Below, piece after piece: positions 24,476 to 34,496 of a stretch of 64,000 nucleotides of DNA. The notes beneath the pieces are model-generated. The model made no database searches. It saw only the letters and a list, made by a program, of their open reading frames with translations, and was not told the origin of the DNA. The stretch lies in assembly GCA_963838735.1 (NCBI GenBank), contig CAWISG010000003.1:248001-312000 (forward strand), read 5' to 3'. The first letter of the stretch is position 1. Each line of letters starts with the position of its first letter. The DNA is from Parerythrobacter_A sp963838735 (lineage in GTDB: Bacteria > Pseudomonadota > Alphaproteobacteria > Sphingomonadales > Sphingomonadaceae). Made by a program: the position numbers and the translations under genes.

Positions 24476-27400
24476 GCGCCGTCCTTCCTCTTCGTGTCAT
24501 CGAACCCGCCCCAGTCCCCAAATCCACCTCCACCCGGCGTCTGAATTACAAAGACGTCGCCCGGCTGCATCTGCGCGCTGGCGGTTGCCGACAGCTCTTC
24601 GCGCGTGCCGTCCGTGCGCTCGACCCAGTTGCGGCCCGGCAAGGCATCCCCGCCGCCATGCAACCCGCGCGGTGCGACGCTGCGCCGGTTCGCCAGTATG
24701 TTGGCGCGCATGGCCTCCAGAAAGGTGATGCGGCGCTCTACTCCGTTACCGCCGCCGCGCCTGCCGCGTCCGCCCGAACCGCGCCGAATGGCAAAACTGT
24801 CCAGCTGCACCGGAAAGCGGGTTTCCAGAATCTCGGGATCGGTCAGGCGCAATTCGTCATATGGGTCTGCACGGCGCTGGTGCCGTCATGGTCTGGCCCC
24901 GCGCCCGATCCGCCCGCGATAGTTTCGTAATACTGGTAGGCATCGTTGCCGAAGGTGAAGTTGTTCATAGTGCCCTGCGACGGCGCAAGGCGTCCGGTGG
25001 CGGCAAACAGGCAATCGGTAACGACCTGGCTGGTTTCAACGTTGCCTGCGACGACAGCTGCGCCGGGTGCGGGATTGAGCATGGAGCCTTCGGGTACGAC
25101 CAGCGTAACGGGGCGGAGGCAGCCATCGTTCATCGGAATAGCATCGTCGACCAGCGTTCGCAGGACATAGAGTGCGGCGGCGCGGGTGATGGAGCAGGGC
25201 GCGTTGAAAGTGTTGTTCTGCTGCGCACTGGTTCCGGTGAAATCGAACACCGCCGACCGCGCATTTCTATCCACGCGGATGCCGACGGCAATGTGCGCAC
25301 CATTGTCCATCGGATAGCTGAACGATCCGTCGTCCAGCCCGGCCAGCAAGCCGCGGACGCTTTCCTCTGCATTGGCCAGCACATGGTCCATATATGCCGC
25401 GACCGTGTCAGGTCCGCGCTCTGCGGCTGCCTGAACCAGCATTTCGCTGCCCCGGCTGCATGCGGCAAGCTGCGCGCGCAGGTCGGACAGGTTGCGGTCG
25501 GGTCGGCGTGCGGGATATTCTGCATCGGCCAGCGCGGCGCGCACAGCGTTTTCGCAAAAAGTGCCTTCGTCCACCATCAGCAAGTTGTCGATCAACACGC
25601 CTTCATCGGCTGTCGTGCGGCTATCGGGCGGCATCGAGCCGGGCGCGATACCGCCGATATCGGCATGGTGCCCGCGCGCGGCGACAAAGGCATCGGGGGC
25701 GGCACAGTCATCGTTGTAAAAGACGGGCACGATAACCGTGATATCGGGCAGGTGGGTGCCGCCACGGAACGGGTCGTTCACGACATAGGCGTCGCCGCGT
25801 CTGATGCCGCGTCCGTCATGCGGTGCGCCAGTCGGGGCAAGGCCGCGCGTCTCGATAACGCGCGCGACAGAATCGCCCATGCTGCCAAGATGCACGGGAA
25901 TGTGCGGTGCATTGGCAATCAGCGCTCCGGACCGGTCGAACAGCGCGCAGGAAAAATCGAGCCGTTCCTTGATATTTACCGAAGTGGCGGTGTTTTGCAG
26001 CACCACGCCCATCTCCTCGGCAATTGCCATGAAGAGATTGTTGAATATCTCCAGCTGAACCGGATCGACACCCGTACCTGCTGCCGCCTGCCGTTCGACC
26101 GGTACGGTGCGGGTCAGCACCAGACTGTCCTCATCCGCAAGACGCCCCTGCCAGCTCTCGTCGATAACGGTGGTCGAACCGGGGTCGATGACCAGTACGG
26201 GACCGGCGATTTCCTGCCCCCTTCGCAACGCACCACGATGATAGGTCGGCCAGTCGCCGGATGCGGTGTGACCCGCGTAGTCGATATGTATCGGCGCGCT
26301 GGCCAGCCCGCCGGTTCTGCCGATGGCCTCGACGCTCAGGGCTTCGACAATGATTGCTGCGTCGCTGTTGGAATAACCGTATCGTCGGCGGTGCAGTGCG
26401 CGGAACGAGGCCGCCATCGCGTCGGTATCTTCGCAAGCGACTGTCAGCACTGAATTGCTGCCGTCGAAACGCAGGCGGGCGCGTGGCGTCACTTCGATAT
26501 CGTGGGAGGCCATCCCTTGTTCTGTCAATGCCGTACGCGCCTCGGTCTCAAGCATCGAGAGCGTATCCTCAAATCCGTCTTGCAGGGGACGAACAAGACT
26601 GGCCTCGCGAATTGCCTTTACGGGTGCCAAACCGATTCCATACGCCGACAGAATGCCCGCAAGCGGATGAACTAGAACGGTTTTAATGCCCAGTTCGTCC
26701 GCCACGCTGCACGCACGCTGCCCTCCCGCACCGCCGAAGCAGGCGAGCGCGTATCCGGTAACGTCGTGCCCACGCGCCACGGATATCTTGCGGATGCCAC
26801 TGGCCATGCCGTCATTCGCGATAGCAAGAAAGCCGCGCGCAATATCCACCAGTGGCTTTGGCGAGGGGAGCGCAGCGGCGATTTCACTCAAGCGCCTGTG
26901 CGAGGCGGCGCGGTCGAGCGGTTCATCGCCAGCGGGGCCGAAAACACTGGGAAAGAAAGCCGGGTCGAGGCGGCCCAGAAACAGGTTGCAGTCGGTGACG
27001 GTTAGTGGCTCACCCTTGCGATAGCATGCCGGACCGGGGTCGGCGCTTGCGCTGTGCGGTCCGACGCGAAAGCGCGCGCCGTCGAAACTGCAAATCGAGC
27101 CGCCGCCGGCCGCGACGGTGTGCATCTGCATCATCGGGGCGGCGACGCGGACGCCGGCGACAACGTTTTCCGCCGTTAGCTCCAGCGCGCCAGCATAGTG
27201 CGAGACATCGGTGCTGGTCCCGCCCATGTCGAACCCGATCAGCTTGCGATGGCTTAGCGGCTCACCCGCCGCGACCATGCCAACGACGCCGCCCGCCGGA
27301 CCGGACAGGATGGCGTCCTTCCCGTGAAAGGCGTTGGCATCCGCCAGCGCCGCCATTGCATTGCATGAACCGCAGGCGTTCCACCGGCGGAAGATTTTGC

Positions 27401-28077
27401 CGCAACCCATCGATATATCGCTGGAGAACCGGCGATAGATAGGCATCCACCACAGTAGTATCGCCGCGCGGCACTAGCTGGATAAGCGGTGCGATCTCAT
27501 GGCTGACGCTGACTTGCGTGAAGCCGGTTGTGCGGGCAATTTCTGCTAGCTGTGCTTCGTGATGTTGGTATTTCCAGCCATGCATCAGCACGATGGCAAC
27601 GGCATCGAAACCGCGCTCGCGCAATATGGAGAAAGCAGTGCGCGCCCCGTGTTCGTCCAGCGGCGTAAGCACTTTTCCATCGGCGCTTATGCGCTCGTCG
27701 ATCTCGACGACCTGCGAAGGCAATTGTTCGGGCAGAATGATGTGCCGCGCAAAGATTTCGGGCCGCGCCTGGGTGCCGATGGTCAGCGCGTCCGCGAAGC
27801 CGCGCGTCGTGACCAGTGCAACGCGCTCGCCCTTGCGCTCCAGCAGGGCATTGGTGGCGACCGTCGTGCCGATGCGCAATTCGGCAATCGGCCCGTCGCC
27901 ATACGCCTGCATCAAGCGCCGCACCGCTTCGGTTGCGGCATCGTTGTAATGTCCCGGCTTTTCGGACAGCAGCTTGGCAGTGACGAGCTGGCCGGACGGG
28001 GTGGTGGCGACAACGTCGGTGAAGGTGCCGCCGCGATCGATCGCAAAACGCCAGGAGGGGAGGGTATCGTTCGCCAC
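24472..28077 (-). pseudogene. 5-oxoprolinase (HyuA-HyuB fusion), two frameshifts
   Basis: Fused ATP-dependent 5-oxoprolinase, ~1,200 codons. It hydrolyses pyroglutamate to glutamate. Segments: 28077-27350, Hydant_A_N with FAIDRGGTFTDVVA and GTTVATNALLERKG; then Hydantoinase_A with GFDMGGTSTDVSHYAG and a FGGAGGQ-type segment; then HyuB from DPVQLEIFNNLF, with SVNIKERLDFSCALFD. An extra base near 27348 (NGG to LADANAFHG) shifts the frame; a missing base near 24850-24851 (THMTN to RLTDPEI) shifts it again. Everything else keeps family sequence, so decay is recent or the changes are assembly errors. Confidence 0.8.
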
Positions 28078-28108
28078 GCGCTTTACCCTCTATCCCGCCG
28101 CGAACGCG

Positions 28109-28561
28109 TCACACCGCAGGACAGCGCAGCATCGTTTGTGCCGGAGCGCGCGGCGGTTGCCAGCGCAGCTTGTCGCGTGTCAGCATGGAGACACGCACCA
28201 GCGATACTGTCGGCGGCGACAGGGTCGCCATCGGATCGGGAGGGGCGCCTTCTTCCATTGTGGTAAACCGGATATTGTCGTCGAGCAGGGTCCATTCGCC
28301 CTTGCTGTCGAATGTCATGAACCGCCCGTTGGATGCCAGCGTAACGAACGCGCCGCTTGCGCAGCCGGCTTCCTGCGGCGCCCACGTGCCGAACAGCGCA
28401 GCGCGCCTGTCCTCGCTCGACGCGGCAGCGGGAGTTACGCGGGTCTGTATCCGTGGTTCGGAACGATTTACTTGCGATGCGCGGTCGATTTCGCCCGCTT
28501 CCCCGCATCCCCACACCAAAGTGCAGGCAGCAGCGGCGAGACAGGCGATGGCGGTTTTCAA
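28109..28561 (-). CDS. Putative lipoprotein of unknown function
   Basis: About 150 residues from a TTG at 28561, preceded by CAGGAG with 9-10 bp spacing. This start gives MKTAIACLAAAACTLVWGC, a lipoprotein signal ending in Cys. The ATG at 28600 would add 13 residues and a weaker leader. The mature protein has an ALFGTWAPQEAGCASGAF block and TLASNGRFMTFDSKGEWTLLDDNI, similar to small exported proteins with a lipocalin-like fold, but no family was recognised. Next to the divergent SLC13 permease gene. Confidence 0.6.
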   Translation of the reverse strand: MKTAIACLAAAACTLVWGCGEAGEIDRASQVNRSEPRIQTRVTPAAASSEDRRAALFGTWAPQEAGCASGAFVTLASNGRFMTFDSKGEWTLLDDNIRFTTMEEGAPPDPMATLSPPTVSLVRVSMLTRDKLRWQPPRAPAQTMLRCPAV

Positions 28562-28713
28562 AATAATATACTCCTGAAGCCGGCGGCCATGCGCTTTCAT
28601 GAACACAATAGTCCCGGGTCCGTTACCGCAATGTGTGCAAACCGGCGCGATGGCGCAAGCGCAGACCGGCATTTTTGCCTTGAAAAGACGCGGGCAGTAG
28701 CAGAACGGCATCG

Positions 28714-30519
28714 ATGGAAATGATACCGATGCCTTCCCCCCACGCACTTGCGGCGATGATCGTCACGATCCTGATGTTTGTGGGATTTGCGCGGGGGCGG
28801 GTCGGCGTGGAAATTGTTTCGCTGCTGACTATTGCTGTAATCGCGGTCGGCCTGTATTTTTTCCCGCTTCCCGACGCCGGGCCGACGGACGGTCTGCAAC
28901 TCGCGTTTTCCGGGTTCGGGCATTACGCCCTTATCACAATCTGCGCGCTGATGATCATGGGGCGCGGGCTGGTGGTTACCGGCGCGCTGGAACCTGCCGC
29001 ACGGTTCCTGGAAAGTGTTTTCAAGTGGAACCTGCAAGCCGGGCTGCTGGTGTCGCTGGTACTGGCGTTTTTCCTGTCGATGGGCGTCAACGACACCCCG
29101 GTGCTGGTGCTGCTGTTGCCGATATTCGTGGCGCTGGCGCAGCGCGGCGCAATGCCCGCTTCCAAAACACTGATCCCGCTGAACGCCGCCGTGCTCATCG
29201 GCGGCATGGCGACCACCATCGGCACGTCGACAAACATTCTGGTGGTATCCATCGCAACCGATCTCGGCATGCGGCCCATAGGGGTGTTCGACTTTGCGCC
29301 AATCGTGCTGGTCGCCGGACTGGTGGCACTGCCGTATCTCTGGTTGGTGATGCCGCGCTTGTTGGGCGACAATCGTGTCGAGGATACCAGTGTACGCCGC
29401 CGGTTCCACACCCGCCTGCGGATCAGCGACGACAGCGAGCTGATCGGACAGGATATTGCCGACATTGCCAAGCGTCTGCCCGCTGATATTGTTTTTCACG
29501 ACACGCCGAGTGGCCCGCTGATCGCGCAGCAACGGGTTCATATTTCGGGCACACATGATGCCTTGGAAGAAGCGATGCGGACGCTTCGCACCGATGCGGC
29601 GCCGACGTGGGTGCTGGAACGAATTAAGCGGCGCGGACAGGCCTCGCGCGAAGATGTGGTCGTGGTTGAAATGACGATCACGGCGGACTCGCGTCTTCTC
29701 AACCGATCGCTGCCGACGTCTGGCATTGCCGATCTGTATGGTGTGGCGGTTCTGGGCACCCATCGACCACAGCGCCTGCTGCCGGAACACAAGACCTTCA
29801 GTGTGGGTGGCGATATGCGCTTTGCCGAGGGCGACGTGCTGCTGGTAACCGGGCTGCCCGAAGACCTGCAGGCTTTCGCACGCGACGACAGCTTGTTGCA
29901 ATTGGAAGGGGCACGGGAGTTGCCACGCCGGTCCAAGGCGGTTCTGGCGGCGGCCATCATGCTGTGCAGCGTAGGGTTCGCTTCTGTCGGCTTGCTGCCG
30001 ATTGCCGTGTCCGCTCTGACCGGGGCGATCCTGATGTTCGTGACCGGTTGCGTAAAGTTCGACCGGGTAGGCCGCGCGCTTTCGGCCAAGGTTATCGTAC
30101 TGGTTGCCGCCAGCATCGCCATCGGACGGATTATCGACGATAGCGGGGCAGCAGAATGGCTCGGCGATACCATGTCGCTGGGCTTGGTCTATCTGTCACC
30201 CGCGATGGTTCTGGCCACGATCATGCTGTTCGTGACGATCCTGACCAACTTTGCTTCCAATGCCACTGCCGCCACGGTCGGTACGCCGATTGCCTTCAGC
30301 ATCGCCAATACGCTTGGCCTGCCGCCCGAACCGCTGATTCTGGCTGTGCTGTTCGGCTGCAACCTGTGTTACGCCACACCCATCGCTTACCAGACCAATA
30401 TGCTTATCATGGCCGAGGGCAGTTACGAGTTCCGCGACTACATCCGCACCGGCGTCCCTTTGGTGTTGCTGATGGTGACGACCCTGTCGCTGTTGCTCGT
30501 GATGACGTATGGCCTTTGA
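28714..30519 (+). CDS. SLC13-family permease with RCK_C/TrkA-C domain
   Basis: 601 residues. Two blocks of transmembrane helices (about 10-210 and 405-600) flank a soluble part (about 215-395) containing TrkA-C-like segments (VEMTITADSRLLNRSLP; MRFAEGDVLLVTGLPEDLQAFA). Helical-hairpin motifs GVNDTPVLVLLLP and MATTIGTSTNILVV (the SNT-type cation/substrate site) and the second-half SNATAATVGTPIAFSI are visible. Exchanges sodium with a dicarboxylate, sulfate or similar anion; substrate unknown. Likely an inner membrane protein. Confidence 0.85.
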   Translation: MEMIPMPSPHALAAMIVTILMFVGFARGRVGVEIVSLLTIAVIAVGLYFFPLPDAGPTDGLQLAFSGFGHYALITICALMIMGRGLVVTGALEPAARFLESVFKWNLQAGLLVSLVLAFFLSMGVNDTPVLVLLLPIFVALAQRGAMPASKTLIPLNAAVLIGGMATTIGTSTNILVVSIATDLGMRPIGVFDFAPIVLVAGLVALPYLWLVMPRLLGDNRVEDTSVRRRFHTRLRISDDSELIGQDIADIAKRLPADIVFHDTPSGPLIAQQRVHISGTHDALEEAMRTLRTDAAPTWVLERIKRRGQASREDVVVVEMTITADSRLLNRSLPTSGIADLYGVAVLGTHRPQRLLPEHKTFSVGGDMRFAEGDVLLVTGLPEDLQAFARDDSLLQLEGARELPRRSKAVLAAAIMLCSVGFASVGLLPIAVSALTGAILMFVTGCVKFDRVGRALSAKVIVLVAASIAIGRIIDDSGAAEWLGDTMSLGLVYLSPAMVLATIMLFVTILTNFASNATAATVGTPIAFSIANTLGLPPEPLILAVLFGCNLCYATPIAYQTNMLIMAEGSYEFRDYIRTGVPLVLLMVTTLSLLLVMTYGL

Positions 30520-30562
30520 GTGATCCGCGACTAATCCGCGACGAAGCAAGGAAAACAGTATC

Positions 30563-31900
30563 ATGCGCACATTCGTCACCGCCCTTTGTAGCGTTGCCGC
30601 CCTGGCCCTCGCACCTTCCGCTTTGGCCAATGATATCCGCGAGGCAGTGCAGGCAGACATGCCGAACCTGATGGCGCTGTATCGCGATCTGCATGCCAAT
30701 CCGGAATTGAGCTTTCAGGAAACCGAAACCGCCGCGAAGCTGGCCGGGGAACTGCGCAAGGCGGGTTATAGTGTAACCGAAGGGGTGGGACAGACCGGCA
30801 TCGTTGCCGTGCTGGAAAATGGTAACGGGCCGGTGGTCATGTTGCGCGCGGACATGGATGGATTGCCGGTGATCGAGCAGACCGGATTGCCTTATGCGTC
30901 GAAGCGGACAGCTGTCCCAGCATCGGGCGTGGAGACGGGCGTCATGCATGCATGCGGACACGATACGCATATGGCGGGTCTTGTCGGCGCGGCACGGGTG
31001 CTGGCCGATAACCGCGATGACTGGTCGGGTACGCTGGTGCTGATCGGGCAGCCTGCGGAAGAAGTCGGGCTGGGCGCGGTCGCCATGCTGGATGACGGTC
31101 TGTTTTCCCGCTTTCCCAAGCCCGACTATGTGCTGGCGTTCCATGATGCAGCGGGTGCGCCTGCCGGGGCCATCGGTTATTCCAGCGGCTATGCGTTGGC
31201 CAATGTCGATAGCGTCGACCTGACGGTGCGCGGCGTAGGCGGACATGGCGCTTATCCGCAGACCGCCAAGGATCCCATCGTTCTGGCGAGCGCCATCGTG
31301 ATGAAACTGCAAACACTTGCCAGCCGGGAAAGCAGCCCGCTCGACCCGGTAGTAGTCACGGTGGGCAGCTTCCATGCCGGGGCGAAACACAACATCATTT
31401 CGGACGAGGCGAAGTTGCAGTTGACTGTGCGATCCTACAGCGACGAGTCGCGCAAGCTGTTGCTCGACGGGATTGCGCGAATTGCGCGCGGGGAAGCGAT
31501 TGCCGCCGGAATGCCCGACGATCTGATGCCTATCGTAAATGTTATCGAACCTTATACACCTGCAACGTACAACACGCCGGAGCTGACCGCTGCGGTCATG
31601 GGGCGGCTGACCGAACGGTTCGGTGCAGACCGTGTATTCGAAACGCCATCGGTCATGGGGGGAGAGGATTTCGGCCAGTTCCTGCGAGCCGATCCCGATG
31701 GAATACAGTCGCTGATTTTCTGGATCGGCGGCGTACCTGCAGAGAAATACGCCGCCGCGCAGCGGGGCGAAGCAGAGCTGGTGTCGCTGCACAGCCCGTT
31801 CTGGGCACCCGATGCGGAAGCGGTTGTGGCGACGGGGGCGGAGGCGCTGAGCAGCGCCGCGATGGACCTGATGCCTGTGAATGGTGGGATGGGCGGCTAG
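30563..31900 (+). CDS. Exported M20D-type amidohydrolase
   Basis: 445 residues. A signal peptide (MRTFVTALCSVAALALAPSALA) is followed by an M20 peptidase/aminoacylase domain. The M20D pattern is seen: RDLHANPELSFQE, VMLRADMDGLPV, MHACGHDTHMAGLV (metal Cys/His), GQPAEEVGLGA and the dimer-loop VDSVDLTVRGVGGHGAYPQ, then GGEDFGQF. Probably an N-acyl amino acid or hippurate-type hydrolase in the periplasm. 43 bp after the permease, so co-transcription is possible and would let released acids be taken up. Confidence 0.88.
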   Translation: MRTFVTALCSVAALALAPSALANDIREAVQADMPNLMALYRDLHANPELSFQETETAAKLAGELRKAGYSVTEGVGQTGIVAVLENGNGPVVMLRADMDGLPVIEQTGLPYASKRTAVPASGVETGVMHACGHDTHMAGLVGAARVLADNRDDWSGTLVLIGQPAEEVGLGAVAMLDDGLFSRFPKPDYVLAFHDAAGAPAGAIGYSSGYALANVDSVDLTVRGVGGHGAYPQTAKDPIVLASAIVMKLQTLASRESSPLDPVVVTVGSFHAGAKHNIISDEAKLQLTVRSYSDESRKLLLDGIARIARGEAIAAGMPDDLMPIVNVIEPYTPATYNTPELTAAVMGRLTERFGADRVFETPSVMGGEDFGQFLRADPDGIQSLIFWIGGVPAEKYAAAQRGEAELVSLHSPFWAPDAEAVVATGAEALSSAAMDLMPVNGGMGG

Positions 31901-32406
31901 AAATCCTGGCTTTGCCCGCCACCTGATCTGGCGAGCGAGGCCTGCGATGCAGCGCGGATCGCATCGGCCTCCTCCACCGGCGAGGGTTTGCGTTTCAGCA
32001 TCGCCAGTATCTCTTCCTGCCGGTCCTTCGACATTGCCTGGAACTCCGTCAGCGAGATACCCATGATGGCCAGCTGCTCGACCCATTCCGGGCGACCGCT
32101 GCGGCCCGCCGTTGTCCGTTCCGGTCCGGCGTGGGACGTGTCGATATATCCGCCACCTCCGCCGCCACGCCGGGGGGCGGGCGCGGTAGTAAACTTGCTA
32201 CTTTTGCTGGTCAGCGTCGTACTGAACTCGGCCTCTCGCACCGTTTCGGCGGCGCTGTTTGCTGTCGCGGCGACGGCTTCGCGCTTTTCACCGTCGGCCA
32301 TAATAGCCAGCAATGTCGTCAATCCCACCGTCGCCAGCGCGAAGTGCCGATACATCTGCATCGTGATAACAGGTTTGCTGCTTCGTCGTGCCATGACGAG
32401 TTGCAT
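31897..32406 (-). CDS. Hypothetical membrane-anchored protein
   Basis: About 169 residues from the ATG at 32406 (AAGG 10 bp upstream); a start at 32394 is also possible. One N-terminal transmembrane helix (about 17-36), an Ala/Thr linker, a Gly-rich segment (RRGGGGGGYIDTS) and a C-terminal helical stretch (MSKDRQEEILAMLKRK). The 3' end overlaps the amidohydrolase stop by 4 bp. Codon usage looks like its neighbours. No family recognised. Confidence 0.5.
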   Translation of the reverse strand: MQLVMARRSSKPVITMQMYRHFALATVGLTTLLAIMADGEKREAVAATANSAAETVREAEFSTTLTSKSSKFTTAPAPRRGGGGGGYIDTSHAGPERTTAGRSGRPEWVEQLAIMGISLTEFQAMSKDRQEEILAMLKRKPSPVEEADAIRAASQASLARSGGGQSQDF

Positions 32407-32484
32407 AGCGCGCACGCCTTAAACACGCGGGTGCGGGTGTGGTTAAGATCAGCCTAAGTGCAGTGGCGGATCGTGCGCAAATTA

Positions 32485-32540
32485 ACGGCCGCCGACATGC
32501 TTTCGCGTGCCGACGGCCGTATTCTCCTCCCCAGGAGAAA
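32485..32540 (-). terminator. Paired hairpins downstream of the small ORF
   Basis: Two stems in a row. TTCTCCT/AGGAGAA (about 32522-32539, loop CCCC) is perfect. A second, ACGGCCGCCGACA/TGCCGACGGCCGT (about 32485-32520), pairs 11 of 13. On the minus strand they lie just after the small ORF stop. Neither has a strong T-run, so terminator function is only possible. Confidence 0.35.
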
Positions 32541-32550
32541 CCGAAAACAA

Positions 32551-32718
32551 CTAAATATAAGTGCCAAGCCGGTGGTGCAGCGCGTTCACCTTCGCCAGCT
32601 CTTCTCGATCTTCCAGCACTTTGGCATGACTGGAAAGAGCTGCGCGTAACAGCTTGAAATCCGAAGTGGAAAGCAGCGCGCGAGCGCGGCCCGGTTCAGT
32701 TTTGGGTGTGTCTTCCAT
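32551..32718 (-). CDS. Small helical protein downstream of aceA
   Basis: 55 residues, ATG at 32718 with AGGA 9 bp upstream and stop 32551-32553. Sequence is EDTPKTEPGRARALL, then SDFKLLRAALSSHAKVLEDREELAKVNALHHRL, a charged amphipathic helix pair. It lies 44 bp after aceA on the same strand, so it may be co-transcribed with it. No family recognised; the case rests on coding-like composition and the ribosome site. Confidence 0.55.
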   Translation of the reverse strand: MEDTPKTEPGRARALLSTSDFKLLRAALSSHAKVLEDREELAKVNALHHRLGTYI

Positions 32719-32762
32719 GATCGGCAGTCCTTTTATCCAGACGTAATGGCAAAGCGGGGGCG

Positions 32763-34361
32763 TTACGCCGCTTCGAACTGGTTCATCGTATTGTCGGCAC
32801 CACCGGCTTTCAATGCGGCATCGCCCGCGAAGTAGTCCTTGTGATCGTCGCCGATATCGGACCCGGCCATGTTCTGGTGCTTAACGCACGCGATACCTTG
32901 GCGGATTTCCTCGCGCTGGACGTGCTTGACGTATCCGAGCATCCCGTCGTCGCCGAAATAGCGTTTGGCAAGATTGTCCGTGCTCAAAGCCGCCGTATGA
33001 TAGGTCGGCAGGGTAATCAGGTGGTGGAAGATGCCAGCCTGCGCCGCCGCGTCACGCTGGAAGGTGCGAATGCGCTCGTCTGCTTCGATGGCAAGATCCG
33101 TATCGTCATACTGCGTCGCCATCAGCTTGCTACGATCGAATGCGGACATGTCGCGGCCCTCTTCTTCCCAATTATCAAACACCTGCTGGCGAAAATTGAG
33201 GGTCCAGTTGAAGCTGGGCGAGTTGTTATAAACCAGCTTCGCGTTCGGCACGACCTCGCGGATACGGTCGACCATGCCGCCGATCTGGCCAATGTGCGGC
33301 TTCTCGGTTTCGATCCACAGCAGGTCCGCGCCCGCTTGAAGGTTGGCGATGCCATCCATAACGCAGCGATCCTCGCCAGTGCCCGAACGAAACTGATAGA
33401 GATTGGATGGCAGGCGTTTGGGACGCATCAGCTTGCCGTCGCGACTCAAGAATACGTCGCCATCGCGTACATTGTTGATGTCGACCTCTTCGCAATCGAT
33501 GAAGCTGTTGTAGCGATCGCCGAGATCGCCCGGCTCCTGCGTAATGGCGATTTGCTTCGTGAGACCCGCGCCGAGGGAATCGGTGCGTGCGACGATGATG
33601 CCATCGGGCACGCCGAGTTCGAGGAAGGCGTAGCGGATGGCGCGGATCTTCTGGTGGAAATCTTCATGCGGCACCGTGACCTTGCCATCCTGGTGGCCGC
33701 ACTGCTTTTCATCTGAAACCTGGTTTTCGATCTGAAGCGCGCAAGCACCAGCTTCGATCATTTTCTTGGCAAGGAGGTATGTTGCTTCGGCATTTCCGAA
33801 CCCGGCATCGATATCGGCGATGATAGGAACGACGTGCGTCTGGTGCGCGTCGATGGCCTTCTCCAGCCGCTTGGCTTCGATTTCGTCACCGGCGTTCGTG
33901 GCAGCGTCGAGCTCGCGAAACATGCCGCCAAGTTCGCGGGCGTCGGCTTGGCGCAGGAAAGTGTAAATTTCCTCGATCAGCGCGGGGACAGACGTTTTCT
34001 CATGCATCGACTGGTCGGGCAGGGGGCCGAATTCGCTGCGCATCGCGGCGACCATCCAGCCAGAAAGATAGAGATAACGGCGCTGCGTGCTGCCGAAGTG
34101 CTTCTTAATTGCGATCATCTTCTGCTGCGCGATGAAGCCGTGCCAGCAGCCCAGCGACTGCGTGTACTGTGCTGGGTCCGCATCGTAGGCTTCCATGTCG
34201 GCGCGCATGATGGCGGCGGTGTGACGCGCGATGTCGAGGCCGGTCGGAAAGCGGTTCTGTAATTTCATGCGCGCGGCGGAGGCGGGCGAGATGGCGGCCC
34301 ACGGCGCGCCGCCTGCTTCGATGGTGCTCGTGGTTTCGTCGAGATGGGTGCGGTAGGTCAT
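32763..34361 (-). CDS. aceA: Isocitrate lyase, long form
   Basis: 532 residues from the ATG at 34361. Splits isocitrate to glyoxylate and succinate (glyoxylate shunt). Active-site loop is EKQCGHQ, with Cys221; also IADIDAGFGN (182-191), IENQVSDEK and PHEDFHQKI. The ~530-residue size fits the long, Pseudomonas/mycobacterial AceA2-like class rather than the ~430-residue E. coli form. The frame runs back to 34439, but that extension is not family-like. Divergent from the ScfR-type regulator, the expected arrangement. Confidence 0.94.
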   Translation of the reverse strand: MTYRTHLDETTSTIEAGGAPWAAISPASAARMKLQNRFPTGLDIARHTAAIMRADMEAYDADPAQYTQSLGCWHGFIAQQKMIAIKKHFGSTQRRYLYLSGWMVAAMRSEFGPLPDQSMHEKTSVPALIEEIYTFLRQADARELGGMFRELDAATNAGDEIEAKRLEKAIDAHQTHVVPIIADIDAGFGNAEATYLLAKKMIEAGACALQIENQVSDEKQCGHQDGKVTVPHEDFHQKIRAIRYAFLELGVPDGIIVARTDSLGAGLTKQIAITQEPGDLGDRYNSFIDCEEVDINNVRDGDVFLSRDGKLMRPKRLPSNLYQFRSGTGEDRCVMDGIANLQAGADLLWIETEKPHIGQIGGMVDRIREVVPNAKLVYNNSPSFNWTLNFRQQVFDNWEEEGRDMSAFDRSKLMATQYDDTDLAIEADERIRTFQRDAAAQAGIFHHLITLPTYHTAALSTDNLAKRYFGDDGMLGYVKHVQREEIRQGIACVKHQNMAGSDIGDDHKDYFAGDAALKAGGADNTMNQFEAA

Positions 34362-34483
34362 GATAGCGTCTTCCGGCTGCTGATAGTTTGGTCGACCCAT
34401 CCATACCGCGCTGCGTTGGCTATTCACGATAATTGACAAAACATCTTGTATGAAACGAGCTGTTCTGCCAGTTTATCTTGTAA

Positions 34484-34494
34484 TGTTGCAAAGA
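34484..34494. promoter_or_regulatory. Possible RamB/ScfR-type operator half site
   Basis: TGTTGCAAAGA lies 3-13 bp before the regulator ATG. It resembles the TTTGCAAA-type sites of RamB-family regulators. Only one copy in the 135-bp intergenic region was found, so this is weak. Confidence 0.25.
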
Positions 34495-34496
34495 TT

